From: Nesterenkonia lacusekhoensis
Lineage (GTDB): Bacteria > Actinomycetota > Actinomycetes > Actinomycetales > Micrococcaceae
Assembly: GCF_017876395.1 (NCBI RefSeq)
Contig: NZ_JAGINX010000001.1
Span: 1,054,001 to 1,118,000, forward strand
DNA: 64,000 nucleotides
Direction: 5' to 3'
In this document: piece after piece, positions 35,652-44,570 of the stretch
Numbering within the stretch: position 1 is the first letter of the stretch
Layout: each line of letters opens with the position of its first letter
Translations under genes and position numbers: made by a program
Notes under the pieces: model-generated
What the model saw: only the letters and a program-made list of their open reading frames with translations
Told to the model about the DNA's origin: nothing
Databases searched by the model: none

Positions 35652-36893
35652 TCAGACAGAGTCCATCGGATCTGGATCCAGCAGTGCGACAGTCACCACC
35701 GCGGCAGTCTGCTCCACCTGCCACGGCCGGGCACCGAGTTCGGTCAGCGCCTCTCTCACCGAATCCAGGTCGATCCGCTCCGGCGGTGTCCAACAGAGCT
35801 GCTTGAGCACAGCCGGGGTCAGCATCGTCTCCGACATGACGTTGAGCTCTTCGGCCCTGGTGGTGAGCCACGAGCGTGCCGTCCGGTACTGCCGATAGGC
35901 CAGTGGGCTGCGGTCCTTCCACGATCGCGGCGGAGGCGGGCCGGCGGTGCGGCGCTGCTGTTCGGGAAGGTCCCGGGTGGAGGATCCTGTCTTGATGGCG
36001 CGCAACCACCGGGGAGCCTCCCGCTTGGCCGCCCGTCCGTGGAAGCCGCTGACGGAGAGCAGCTGAGGCACAGTCCGCGGCACAGCGTCCGCTGCGGCGA
36101 TCAGCGCCGAGTCGGGAAGCACATGGCCGGGGGCCACATCCTTCTTCTCCGCCAATGACTCGCGGGCGAACCAGAGCTCGCGCAGCACAGCCAGCTTGCG
36201 CGGACTCTTCAGCTTGTTGATGCCGGTGGTTCGGCGCCACCGCTCCTTGCGCGGCACAACCGCTGGACGATGGGTGCGGGCATATTCGAACTCCTGGGCG
36301 GCCCATTCCGTCTTGCCCTGCTCCTCGAGGAGAGCGGTGAGCTTCTCGCGCAGGGGGATCAGCAGCTCCACGTCCAGGGCGGCGTAGCGCAGCCAGTCTT
36401 TGGGCAGCGGTCGGGTGGACCAGTCGGCCGCCGAATGCTCCTTGGCCAGTCGGACACCCATCAGATTCTCGACGACGGCTCCCAGCCCCACCTTGGGGAG
36501 CCCGGTCAGGCGGGCCGCCAGCTCAGTGTCGAACAGCGAATGCGGACTCATGCCCAGCTCCGCCAGGCACGGCAGATCTTGCGTGGCGGCGTGGAGGATC
36601 CACTCGGCGTCGCCCAGGGCCTTCTGCAGCGGCACCAGCGTGTCGAACGGCTCCGGATCCACCAGCCACAGGCCGGATCCTTCCCGCTTGAGCTGGACCA
36701 GGAAGGCACGCTGTCCATAGCGGAAGCCGGAGGCGCGCTCGGCGTCGATGGCCACCGGGCCTGTACCGGCGGCCAACGCATCGGCACAGCGCTGCAGGCC
36801 GCGGTCAGAGTCGATGACGAACGGTATGCCGTCCTCGGGCTCGGTGAGCAGGGGAGGAAGCTCGTCCTCAGCAGGTGTGGTGTTCTCTGACAT
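35652..36893 (-). CDS. RNase D-like 3'-5' exonuclease with HRDC domain
   Basis: 413 residues. The N-terminal DEDDy exonuclease domain shows D-x-E in AIDAERASGF (about residue 50), Asp in HAATQDLPCL (about 105) and the Tyr-x3-Asp motif in YAALDVELL. An HRDC domain follows at about 215-290. The family trims RNA 3' ends, for example in tRNA maturation. The gene lies next to DUF3000 and near dxs, as its M. tuberculosis counterpart does. It starts 8 bp after the end of DUF3000 and is probably co-transcribed with it. Confidence 0.9.
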   Translation of the reverse strand: MSENTTPAEDELPPLLTEPEDGIPFVIDSDRGLQRCADALAAGTGPVAIDAERASGFRYGQRAFLVQLKREGSGLWLVDPEPFDTLVPLQKALGDAEWILHAATQDLPCLAELGMSPHSLFDTELAARLTGLPKVGLGAVVENLMGVRLAKEHSAADWSTRPLPKDWLRYAALDVELLIPLREKLTALLEEQGKTEWAAQEFEYARTHRPAVVPRKERWRRTTGINKLKSPRKLAVLRELWFARESLAEKKDVAPGHVLPDSALIAAADAVPRTVPQLLSVSGFHGRAAKREAPRWLRAIKTGSSTRDLPEQQRRTAGPPPPRSWKDRSPLAYRQYRTARSWLTTRAEELNVMSETMLTPAVLKQLCWTPPERIDLDSVREALTELGARPWQVEQTAAVVTVALLDPDPMDSV

Positions 36894-36900
36894 CAGGGTG

Positions 36901-37593
36901 TCAGCTTCTCCTCACGTGGGGGAGGGCCACGACGCCGTCGGGCAGCGGCGGCAGCCCGGCGAAGGAGCAGACCATATCTGCCCAGGCCTCGAGGTGGGCG
37001 TCGAATCGGGAGCCTGTCGGTGTCCAGGAGGCGCGCAGCTCGACGTCATTGCTGGCCTGCCGGTCCTCCAGGCTGCCGAAGCTCTCGGAGAGGATGCGGG
37101 TGGCTGTTCCGCCGGCGCGGCTGTGCTCCACGCCGTGCAGAGCCAGCGAATCGGAGAGCCAAGTCCACGCGACGGAGGCCAGCAGCGGGTCATTGCCCAT
37201 CTCCGGATCCAGCTCAGCCTTGATGTAGATGACCACGCGGAATGTGCCGCCCCACGCCTCCTGGCCCTCTGGGTCGTGGAGCAGGATGAAGCGGCCGGTG
37301 GCCAGCATCTCGTCCTGCTGGGGAGACGGGCGCAGCCGCGGCACCGGATGGCCCTCCAGACTCGCGGCGGCCGGGTCTCTGACCTCGGCGCGCAGCGCGA
37401 CAGCGTAGGGTGCGAGCTTCGATGGGGCCGGCGTCTCCTCCACGACTGCCTGGCGCCGTGGCGATGCCCGGCGCAGATCTCCCAAGGCGGTCAGAAAGGA
37501 CTGCGGCAGCCCTTCGAGGCCGGAGGAGCCTGTCTGGCCGCTCCGGCCTGCCGCCTCGCCGACGCCGCGGTGCATGGGACCGATTGCTGTCAC
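36901..37593 (-). CDS. DUF3000 family protein
   Basis: 230 residues, soluble, with RPSPQQDEMLATGRFILLHDPEGQEAWGG-type residues and the conserved FRVVIYIKAELDPEMGNDPLL segment of DUF3000. Function is unknown; the family is restricted to actinobacteria and is almost always linked to the HRDC RNase D gene, as here. Start is GTG at 37593. TAGGCT on the minus strand (37600-37605) ends 6 nt upstream, so transcription is probably leaderless and continues into the RNase D gene. Confidence 0.88.
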   Translation of the reverse strand: MTAIGPMHRGVGEAAGRSGQTGSSGLEGLPQSFLTALGDLRRASPRRQAVVEETPAPSKLAPYAVALRAEVRDPAAASLEGHPVPRLRPSPQQDEMLATGRFILLHDPEGQEAWGGTFRVVIYIKAELDPEMGNDPLLASVAWTWLSDSLALHGVEHSRAGGTATRILSESFGSLEDRQASNDVELRASWTPTGSRFDAHLEAWADMVCSFAGLPPLPDGVVALPHVRRS

Positions 37594-37628
37594 GGCCCCA
37601 GCCTAGGAATCCTTCTGAGGATGATGTG

Positions 37629-38702
37629 CTAGGCGCGCCGTGCGGCGTCTTCAGCGAGACGCACCAATGCCTCGATCTCCTCGTCCTCGGTCGAGAAGGA
37701 GCACATCAGCCGCAGCACCGGACTGCCGTTCGTCGCGGTCTCCCACACATGCGCCAAGTACCGGTCCTGCACCGCCTGGGCGATGTGTGGTGGCATCTCA
37801 GGGAACACTGCGTTGACCTCAGTGGGCCTGGCCAGGCGGACGCCCTCGATCTGAGCGAGCCGATCGCCGAGGCGCTGCGCCTGACGGTTGGCATGCTCTG
37901 CGTTGCGGCGCCAGAGGTCGGTGCCGAAGAGGGCCTCGAGCTGGGCGGCGACGTAGCGCTGTTTGCTCGCCAGCTGCATGGAGTGCTTCCGGATGAAGCT
38001 CAGGCCCGGGACCTTCTCCGGACGGATCGCCACCACGGCCTCGGCCGCCATCGCCCCGTTCTTCGTCCCTCCCAGGCTGAGCACGTCCACGCCGAGCTCT
38101 GTGGTCAGCGCACCCAGCGTGGTTCCCAGGGCGGCGGCGGCGTTGGACAACCGCGAGCCGTCCATGTGGACCGCCATGCCCAGCCGGTGCGCCTCCTCCG
38201 TCACGGCGGCGATCTCATCGACCGTGTAGAGAGTCCCCAGCTCAGTGGACTGGGTCAGTGTGACGGCCAGGGGCTGTGCGGCGTGGACGAAGTCCAGGTC
38301 CTCGGCGGCGGCGCGGACGTGGTCCGGGGTGAGTCTGCCGTCCGGGGAGGGCTGCGGCAGCAGCTTCAGTCCGAGGCGCTCGGGAGCGCCGCCCTCGTCG
38401 GTGTTGACATGGGCAGCCTGCGTGCAGATCGCCGCGCCCCAGCGGGGCAGCAGGGCCTGCAGGGAGACCACATTGGCGCCGGTGCCGTTGAACACGGGCA
38501 GGATCTCAGCCTGGGCACCGAAGTGCGCGCGGGCGGTCTCCTGCAGGGCCGCGGTGGCGGCGTCGTCACCATAGGGAAGCGCAGAGCCGGAGTTCTGGGC
38601 CGTCAGCGCGGCCATGACTTCTTCGGAGACCCCGGAGACGTTGTCGGAGGCGAAGCCGGCATCCAGCACGCTGGAAGCCGCAGGGCTGGACTGTTCGCTC
38701 AT
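37629..38702 (-). CDS. Low-specificity L-threonine aldolase-type PLP enzyme
   Basis: 357 residues of the beta-eliminating lyase/threonine aldolase family (fold-type I PLP). The cofactor lysine is in SLGGTKNGAM, preceded by HMDGSRLSNAAAALG, where Asp and Arg contact PLP. These enzymes cleave L-threonine or L-allo-threonine to glycine and acetaldehyde. The start ATG overlaps the msrB stop by 4 bp (38699-38702), so it is the second gene of a two-gene operon with msrB. Stereospecificity cannot be read from the sequence. Confidence 0.88.
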   Translation of the reverse strand: MSEQSSPAASSVLDAGFASDNVSGVSEEVMAALTAQNSGSALPYGDDAATAALQETARAHFGAQAEILPVFNGTGANVVSLQALLPRWGAAICTQAAHVNTDEGGAPERLGLKLLPQPSPDGRLTPDHVRAAAEDLDFVHAAQPLAVTLTQSTELGTLYTVDEIAAVTEEAHRLGMAVHMDGSRLSNAAAALGTTLGALTTELGVDVLSLGGTKNGAMAAEAVVAIRPEKVPGLSFIRKHSMQLASKQRYVAAQLEALFGTDLWRRNAEHANRQAQRLGDRLAQIEGVRLARPTEVNAVFPEMPPHIAQAVQDRYLAHVWETATNGSPVLRLMCSFSTEDEEIEALVRLAEDAARRA

Positions 38703-39094
38703 GCACCGTTCTCGTCGAAGGTCATGGAGATGGAGTTGATGCAGTACCGCTGGTCCGTGGGTGTGCCGAACCCTTCCCCGGAGAAGACATGACCCAGGTG
38801 GGAGTCGCAGCTGCCGCAGCGGACTTCGACGCGCTCCATCCCGAGGGTGGTGTCCTTCAGGTACGTCACATTTGCGTCATCCGCGGGCTGATAGAAGCTC
38901 GGCCATCCGCATCGGGCATCGAATTTGGTCTCCGAGGTGAACAGTACGGCTCCGCAGGCGCGGCACCGATAGGTGCCCGCACGCTCGTTGTCCCAGTGCT
39001 CCCCGGTGAAGGGGCGTTCTGTGCCGGACTGACGCAGGACCTGGTACTCCTCGGGTGAGAGTCTCTTCCGCCATTCCTCGTCACTGATCTGCAT
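38699..39094 (-). CDS. msrB: Peptide-methionine (R)-S-oxide reductase MsrB
   Basis: 131 residues. Zinc is held by two CxxC pairs (CRAC, CGSC). The catalytic cysteine is C118 in RYCINSISM, and RCGWPSFYQP forms the substrate pocket. It repairs the R form of methionine sulfoxide. TAGAAT on the minus strand (39101-39106) ends 6 nt before the ATG, so the mRNA is leaderless. This -10 box overlaps that of the divergent hydrolase gene, whose ATG is only 17 bp away. The S-specific enzyme MsrA is encoded separately at 48878-49432. Confidence 0.96.
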   Translation of the reverse strand: MQISDEEWRKRLSPEEYQVLRQSGTERPFTGEHWDNERAGTYRCRACGAVLFTSETKFDARCGWPSFYQPADDANVTYLKDTTLGMERVEVRCGSCDSHLGHVFSGEGFGTPTDQRYCINSISMTFDENGA

Positions 39095-39099
39095 ATGCG

Positions 39100-39106
39100 T
39101 ATTCTA
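39100..39106. promoter_or_regulatory. Shared overlapping -10 boxes of two divergent leaderless genes
   Basis: The heptamer TATTCTA reads TATTCT on the plus strand (39100-39105) and TAGAAT on the minus strand (39106-39101). Each box ends 6 nt before a start codon: ATG 39112 (hydrolase, plus) and ATG 39094 (msrB, minus). Each -35 region would then lie inside the other gene's coding sequence. Confidence 0.75.
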
Positions 39107-39111
39107 CTTCT

Positions 39112-40368
39112 ATGGCTTCGATTCCATTCAGACGGGAAGCACAGGCCGAGACCGAAGCGCAGACCCCCTGGGTCCGTTCGGTGGCCTCCGGCGCCGGGGT
39201 GGGTCTCGCCACCGGCATGACACTGACAGCCACTGCCTCCGCCATAGCTGCCTACCTGGCCCGGGTCGTGGTGACCCCGGTCCACGAGAAGCGCGCGGAC
39301 GTCGAGATCCTCGCCGTGATCCAGACCTCGAAGGGTCAGGAGGTCGTGCTGACCAGCACGCCCGAGACCATCGTCAGCGGCACCTATGGGCTCCACTTCG
39401 ACGCCGGTCGCGGCCTGGCCAGGATCGGTGAGGTCACTGCCCTGGAGCCCAAGCACGGCACCGTGACCCGCCGCGTGGAAGAGGTGGTCGACGGTGATCT
39501 GCGGGCCGCGCGCCGCGGATGGATCAGCTCCGGGTTCCACCGGGATCCGAGCCAGGCCGGCTTCGACGTCGAAGAGGTCACCGTGGACACCCCCGTGGGC
39601 GAGGCTCCGGCGTGGTTCGTCCCGGCCGCAGATCCGCAGGCACCCCTGGCGGGGCGGAACATCTGGGCGATCATGGTCCACGGGCGCGCCGGCACGCGCG
39701 TCGAGGGCATCAAAGCCCTGCCGGCTGCTCAGCAGCTGGGTCTGGACTCTCTGCTGATCTCCTATCGCAACGACGGCGAGGCTCCGGCGGCGCCGGACGG
39801 CCGCTACGGTCTGGGCATGACCGAATGGGAGGACGTGGAGGCAGCCATCCGGTACGCGCTGGACCACGGAGCCGAAGACGTGCTGCTCTTCGGCTGGTCC
39901 ATGGGCGGTGCCATCTGCCTACAGGCCGCAGACCGCTCTCAGCTGGCCCCTGCTGTGCGGGGGATGGTGCTCACCGGCCCTGTGATCGACTGGATCGATG
40001 TGCTGGCTCACCAGGCTCGGGTCAACCGGGTTCCGGAACCGGTGGGCAACATGTCCCGCTGGCTGCTCTCCCACCCGTGGGGGCGCCGGGTGACCGGATT
40101 GGCGTCACCGCTGGATCTCAAGGCCATGAACTGGATCGACCGGGCCGAGCAGCTCCACACGCGGACCCTGATTCTGCACAGCCAAGACGATGAGACCGTT
40201 CCGCATGGACCGAGCCGGGACCTGGCGGAGAAGAACGGGCTGGTCAGCTTCGAGCCGTTCACGCAGGCGCGGCACGTCAAAGAGTGGAACCATGACCCTG
40301 AGCGGTGGAACGGGCGCGTGACCTCGTGGGTGACTGATCTGTTCTCTGAGGCACAGCCGGGGGACTGA
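39112..40368 (+). CDS. Alpha/beta hydrolase with N-terminal membrane segment
   Basis: 418 residues. A hydrophobic segment at about residues 26-48 is probably a membrane anchor. An N-terminal all-beta region precedes the hydrolase fold, whose nucleophile elbow is GWSMGG (Ser at about 263). Candidate acid and base are Asp in SQDDETVP and His in QARHVKEWN. It resembles the serine aminopeptidase S33/esterase group, and the substrate is unknown. The gene is divergent from msrB and shares its -10 region. Confidence 0.83.
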   Translation: MASIPFRREAQAETEAQTPWVRSVASGAGVGLATGMTLTATASAIAAYLARVVVTPVHEKRADVEILAVIQTSKGQEVVLTSTPETIVSGTYGLHFDAGRGLARIGEVTALEPKHGTVTRRVEEVVDGDLRAARRGWISSGFHRDPSQAGFDVEEVTVDTPVGEAPAWFVPAADPQAPLAGRNIWAIMVHGRAGTRVEGIKALPAAQQLGLDSLLISYRNDGEAPAAPDGRYGLGMTEWEDVEAAIRYALDHGAEDVLLFGWSMGGAICLQAADRSQLAPAVRGMVLTGPVIDWIDVLAHQARVNRVPEPVGNMSRWLLSHPWGRRVTGLASPLDLKAMNWIDRAEQLHTRTLILHSQDDETVPHGPSRDLAEKNGLVSFEPFTQARHVKEWNHDPERWNGRVTSWVTDLFSEAQPGD

Positions 40369-40403
40369 GCGCAGCCGGGAGCCTGAGCGGGCCGGCACCT
40401 GGA

Positions 40404-41138
40404 TCAGGGCAGGGGCGAGAAGCCCTCGAAGATGAAGTTGTCGCCCAAGTCTTCGGCGCGTCGGCGCTGCTCCTCCGAGGTGATGGTCCACAGCAGCAGA
40501 GGCTTGCCCAGACGGCGCAGCATGGCAGCCCGCCGGGAGCTCAGGAACGCCAGTTCATAGCCCAGGAAGTCCGGGCGGGTCACCACGTTGAAGGCGAAGT
40601 TCCGCAGCATCATCCGCCGCAGCGCTGAGACGTCCCGCTTTCCCGAGAGGCTGCCGGAGAGCTGGCCTCGGGGGATCCCGGGGGCATGCCGGCGGAACCA
40701 GGCCACGATGTCCGGGTCGAAGGACTGTACGGCCGCCTCTCCGCGGTATCGGCGCAGCGCGACGGCGACGGCGGCGGCACGCGTCGTCGCCGCAGGGCCG
40801 CTCTTGACCTCCACGAGCAGCGGAACGCGTCCGCGGACCAGCTCCAGCAGTTCGGCGAAGCTCATGATCCGGTGCGGTCCGCCGGCGATCTCCATCTGCG
40901 TCAGCTCCCGCAGGCTGTGGCTGCGCACGGTACCGGTCTGCTCTGTCAGCCGGCCCAGCGCGGCGTCGTGGTGCACCACGAGCTGATCGTCGGCGCTGAG
41001 CTGCACGTCCAGCTCGATCGGCAGTCCTGCCTCGACGGCTGCGAGGAATGCGGGCCGGGAGTTCTCCGGCGCCTCGCTGCCTCGGTGCAGGCCGCGGTGG
41101 GCGATCGGTCGCTCGGTCAGCCAATCCGGGGCAGTCAT
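40404..41138 (-). CDS. Glycerophosphodiester phosphodiesterase
   Basis: 244 residues of the GDPD TIM-barrel family. The active-site set is visible: IAHRGLHRG, PENS-type PENSRPAF, ELDVQLSADDQLVVHHD (Glu, Asp, His) and LVEVKSG. These enzymes release glycerol 3-phosphate and an alcohol from glycerophosphodiesters made during lipid turnover. There is no signal peptide, so it is probably cytoplasmic. TAGGAT lies 8 nt before the ATG on the minus strand. It converges with the hydrolase gene. Confidence 0.88.
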   Translation of the reverse strand: MTAPDWLTERPIAHRGLHRGSEAPENSRPAFLAAVEAGLPIELDVQLSADDQLVVHHDAALGRLTEQTGTVRSHSLRELTQMEIAGGPHRIMSFAELLELVRGRVPLLVEVKSGPAATTRAAAVAVALRRYRGEAAVQSFDPDIVAWFRRHAPGIPRGQLSGSLSGKRDVSALRRMMLRNFAFNVVTRPDFLGYELAFLSSRRAAMLRRLGKPLLLWTITSEEQRRRAEDLGDNFIFEGFSPLP

Positions 41139-41187
41139 GGGGCCTGATCCTATCGGAGCAGTCGGGCTGATCGGCTCCTATCCGCGG

Positions 41188-41634
41188 CTACGCGCCGTCG
41201 AGGTGACGGCGGATGTTCTGTTTGACCCGTGCGAGCATCGCACTCATCCCGCGCAGCCGCAGCGGTGTGATGGCTTGGGCCAGGCCCAGGCGGTTGGCGA
41301 CGTCGTCTGGTGTGTTCAGGATCTGCTCGTAGGTGAGCCCGCTGAGGCCTTGGTGGAGGATGGAGGCGAACCCGCGGGTCGTGGGGGCCTCCGGAGGGGC
41401 GGCGAAGATGAGCTCGGCGCGGCGGGCCTCGTCGTCGAACTCCAGGCTCAGGAACAGCGGAGACTGGCACTCCACCACCTGCTCCATCGACTCCTGGTAG
41501 TCATCGCCGTAACCCTCGGGCAGCTCCGGCAGCTCGCGGGAGAGCTCCAGCAGCAGCTCCAGCTTCTGCCGATCCTCCACGGCCTGGAACTCGTCGATGA
41601 TCTCTGCCAGCGGCTCGGGAACGTCCTCACTCAT
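41188..41634 (-). CDS. sufE: SufE-family sulfur acceptor protein
   Basis: 148 residues with the sulfur-accepting cysteine C56 in VVECQSPLFL and the C-terminal TPLRLRGMSAMLARVK segment. SufE takes persulfide sulfur from a cysteine desulfurase for Fe-S cluster assembly. In many actinobacteria sufE follows a thiosulfate sulfurtransferase gene, but here no sulfurtransferase adjoins it. TAGACT ends 8 nt before the ATG on the minus strand, a possible leaderless promoter. Confidence 0.9.
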   Translation of the reverse strand: MSEDVPEPLAEIIDEFQAVEDRQKLELLLELSRELPELPEGYGDDYQESMEQVVECQSPLFLSLEFDDEARRAELIFAAPPEAPTTRGFASILHQGLSGLTYEQILNTPDDVANRLGLAQAITPLRLRGMSAMLARVKQNIRRHLDGA

Positions 41635-41694
41635 GCGGCCCGAGTCTACCGGTGAGCACGGGCCCGCTGTGAGGGTGACGAGATGTGTCAGCCC

Positions 41695-41722
41695 TTGTCA
41701 TCCGTGGAATCCTCAGTAGAGT
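41695..41722 (+). promoter_or_regulatory. Promoter of the acyl-CoA ligase gene
   Basis: TTGTCA (41695-41700) and TAGAGT (41717-41722), 16 bp apart, fit -35 and -10 boxes. A leader of about 40 nt follows and contains the small palindrome GATG-CGTGTCA-CATC, a possible regulator site, before an AAGGAG ribosome site. Confidence 0.55.
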
Positions 41723-41770
41723 GATGCGTGTCACATCATCCGATCGTCACCGACAGACGAAGGAGCCCCG

Positions 41771-43387
41771 ATGGCTGTCATCACCAGCCCGCACACCTCC
41801 ATCGAGATCCCGGACCTCAGCCTGTATGACCTGCTGTTCGGCTCACTGAGCGATGAGGACGCCGCGCGCACGGCCCTGGTCCAGGGCGAGACCGGGCGGG
41901 CGGTCAGCTACGGGGCGCTGAAGCAGCAGGTGGATCAATTGGCCGGGGCGCTGTCCGCCCGCGGCATCGGACCCGGCAGCGTGGTGGCGCTGCAGGCGCC
42001 CAATCTGCCCGAGTTCGTCACCGCATTCCACGGCATCCTGCGCTCCGGCGCGACGGCGACCACGGTGAACTCGCTATACACCGCCTCCGAGGTGGCGCGG
42101 CAGCTGCGGGCCTCCGGGGCCACCATGATGATCACCGTCTCTGCCCTGGCACAGAACGCCGTGGCAGGAGCTGAGGAGGCCGGATTCAGCACCGAGCGCA
42201 TCATCATGCTGGATGAGGACGGCATCCACCCCTCGCTGCTGACGCTGCTGGGGGAGGAGCACGAGGCTCCGGACCCGCAGATCGACCCGGCCGAGCATGT
42301 GGCGGTGCTGCCCTACTCCTCCGGGACCACCGGCGTGCCCAAGGGCGTGATGCTGACCCACCGCAATCTGGTGGCCAATACGCTGCAGCTCGAAGGCCTG
42401 CTGCCGGTGGACCCCGGAGCGCCCATCCAGGCGGTGCTGCCGATGTTCCACATCTACGGGCTGACCGTGCTGATGAACTTCGGACTCCACCGCCGCGCCG
42501 AGATCGTCACCATGGCCAAATTCGACCTCTCCGAGTTCCTGCGCATCATCCAGGACCACCAGATCAGGGTCTCCTTCATCGCTCCGCCCATCGCTGTGGC
42601 CCTGGCCAAGCATCCGATGGTCGATGACTATGACACCGACAGCCTCATCTCCATGCTCTGCGGCGCTGCGCCGCTGGATGAGAGCACCGCTTCCGCGGTG
42701 AGCCGCCGGCTGGGAGCAGACCTGCGGCAGGGCTTCGGGATGACGGAGCTTTCCCCCGTCTCCCATCTGGCGCCCTACGGCGATGACCGCAACCCGCTGG
42801 GCTCCATCGGGCCCGCTGTGGCCAATGTGGAATGCCGAGTGGTGGATCCGGCCACCGGAGAGGATGTGGAACTGCCCCAGGAGGGCGAATCCGCGCCGGG
42901 GGAGATGTGGACCCGCGGACCGCTGGTCATGAAGGGCTACCTCAACAATGAGGAGGCCACCGTCGCCACCATCACAGAGGACGGCTGGCTGCGCACCGGA
43001 GACATCGTCACCTACAACGCCGGCGGCTGGTTCACTGCCGTGGACCGGCTCAAGGAGCTCATCAAGTACAAGGGCTACCAGGTGCCTCCGGCCGAATTGG
43101 AGGCGGTGCTGCTCGAGCACGATCAGATCACCGACGCCGCCGTCATCGGCGTCCCCGATGAGGAGGGGGGCGAGGCGCCCAAAGCCTTCGTGGTGGTGCG
43201 CCAGGACGCCCAGGAGCAGCCGGCCCAGCTCAGCGGGAAGGAGGTCATGGAGTACATGGCCTCACGGGTGGCCCCGCATAAGAAGATTCGCTATGTGGAG
43301 TTCATCGACGAGGTGCCCAAATCCCGGACGGGCAAGATTCTGCGCCGTGAGCTCAAGGCCCGCACGGCGCCCGCAGCCGCGGCCTAG
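41771..43387 (+). CDS. AMP-dependent acyl-CoA ligase (4-coumarate-CoA ligase-like)
   Basis: 538 residues of the adenylate-forming family. The phosphate-binding loop is YSSGTTGVPKGVMLTH, the adenine motif is GFGMTELSPVSH, the hinge region includes KYKGYQVPPAELE, and the catalytic lysine is in PKSRTGKILRREL. The overall layout resembles 4-coumarate-CoA ligases and medium- or long-chain acyl-CoA synthetases. The substrate is not identifiable. AAGGAG lies 6 nt before the ATG, and the gene has its own promoter with normal -35 and -10 boxes, unlike many of its neighbours. Confidence 0.9.
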   Translation: MAVITSPHTSIEIPDLSLYDLLFGSLSDEDAARTALVQGETGRAVSYGALKQQVDQLAGALSARGIGPGSVVALQAPNLPEFVTAFHGILRSGATATTVNSLYTASEVARQLRASGATMMITVSALAQNAVAGAEEAGFSTERIIMLDEDGIHPSLLTLLGEEHEAPDPQIDPAEHVAVLPYSSGTTGVPKGVMLTHRNLVANTLQLEGLLPVDPGAPIQAVLPMFHIYGLTVLMNFGLHRRAEIVTMAKFDLSEFLRIIQDHQIRVSFIAPPIAVALAKHPMVDDYDTDSLISMLCGAAPLDESTASAVSRRLGADLRQGFGMTELSPVSHLAPYGDDRNPLGSIGPAVANVECRVVDPATGEDVELPQEGESAPGEMWTRGPLVMKGYLNNEEATVATITEDGWLRTGDIVTYNAGGWFTAVDRLKELIKYKGYQVPPAELEAVLLEHDQITDAAVIGVPDEEGGEAPKAFVVVRQDAQEQPAQLSGKEVMEYMASRVAPHKKIRYVEFIDEVPKSRTGKILRRELKARTAPAAAA

Positions 43388-43391
43388 GCAA

Positions 43392-43416
43392 GCGGCCGTC
43401 GCGTGACCACGGCCGC
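43392..43416. terminator. Stem-loop between convergent ligase and zapE genes
   Basis: GCGGCCGT (43392-43399) pairs exactly with ACGGCCGC (43409-43416) over a 9-nt loop. It lies in the 40-bp gap between the two convergent 3' ends and can serve both directions. Confidence 0.55.
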
Positions 43417-43427
43417 CGCAGCTTCGG

Positions 43428-44474
43428 TCAGAGGGCCTCCTCGCCCATCTGGCCGGAGCGGGCCAACGCGGTCAGACGTGACACGGCGCGGTTGTACTTC
43501 TTCATATAGCCGCCGTTCATCATCTCCTCGGTGAACAGCTTGTCAAAGGGCTGGCCGGAGGCCACGATCGCCACATCCTGGTCGTAGAGCCGGTCGGCGA
43601 GCACCACGAACCGCAGGGCCAGCGCCTGGGCGTCGATGGTCTCCACGTCCTTGAGCACCAGCACGTCGACCCCCGCGATCATCTGGCGGTAGCGACTGGG
43701 ATGCACATGGGAGAGGTGTTCGGTGAGCGCGTCGAAGTCGTCCACGACGATCTCTCGGTCCGGGAAGCGCTCGGCCGCGAAACTCTCCACCTCATCGGAG
43801 GTCAGCGGCGGCGGAGCTTCGGGCAGACCGCGGTGGCGATAGTCCTCACCGTCCACGCGGATGACCTTGAACTGATCGGCCAGGACCTGGATCTCTCGCT
43901 TGAAGTCGCTGGCGGCGAAGCGGCCCTCGCCCAGGGAGCCAGGCAGGGTGTTGGAGGTCGCAGCCAGCTTGACGCCGGCGTCGGAGAGCTCGCGCAGCAG
44001 ACGGGACATCAGCGTGGTGTCACCGGCGTCGTCGAGCTCGAACTCATCAATGCAGACCAACGCATAGTCGCTGAGCACCTCCACGGTCTTTCGGAAAGTC
44101 AGCGCGCCCACCAGGTTGGTGTACTCCACGAAGGTGCCGAAGGCCCGCTTGCCCTCGACGGAATGGTAGAGCGAGGCGAGCAGGTGGGTCTTGCCCACGC
44201 CGAAGCCGCCGTCGAGGTAGATGCCGTTGGGCCCGGCAGCGGGTTTGCCTCCGCCGAAGAGCTTGTTCATCAGGCCGCCGCGCTTGCGGCCCACTGTGGT
44301 GGAGAAGGCGCGCAGCGCCTCCACCGCCTCAGCCTGCGAAGGGTGGGCCGGGTCCGGGATGTAGGAGTCGAAGGAGACCTCGGAGAAGCGGAAGGAGGGT
44401 TTGAGCCCTTCCAAGAGATCGTCCACGGAGACCTGCGGTGTACGTTCGCTCAGCGGGGCTGCGGTGGAAAGCAT
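43428..44474 (-). CDS. zapE: Cell division protein ZapE / AFG1-like ATPase
   Basis: 348 residues of the AFG1/ZapE P-loop family: Walker A GGFGVGKTHLL, Walker B VCIDEFELDD, sensor LAATSNTLP. In proteobacteria ZapE binds FtsZ and modulates the division ring; the actinobacterial role is less clear. The reading frame stays open far upstream, but homology begins at MLSTAAPLSERTPQ (ATG 44474). There TAGAGT on the minus strand (44482-44487) ends 7 nt upstream, giving a leaderless start. Confidence 0.9.
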   Translation of the reverse strand: MLSTAAPLSERTPQVSVDDLLEGLKPSFRFSEVSFDSYIPDPAHPSQAEAVEALRAFSTTVGRKRGGLMNKLFGGGKPAAGPNGIYLDGGFGVGKTHLLASLYHSVEGKRAFGTFVEYTNLVGALTFRKTVEVLSDYALVCIDEFELDDAGDTTLMSRLLRELSDAGVKLAATSNTLPGSLGEGRFAASDFKREIQVLADQFKVIRVDGEDYRHRGLPEAPPPLTSDEVESFAAERFPDREIVVDDFDALTEHLSHVHPSRYRQMIAGVDVLVLKDVETIDAQALALRFVVLADRLYDQDVAIVASGQPFDKLFTEEMMNGGYMKKYNRAVSRLTALARSGQMGEEAL

Positions 44475-44570
44475 GGGACCAACTCTATGCGCTCCCCGGG
44501 TGTTTACGTTCAGTTCACGGGTCAGTGATGCGATGATGTCATTCCAGCGGAGTCCACGAAGGCGGAGGGT

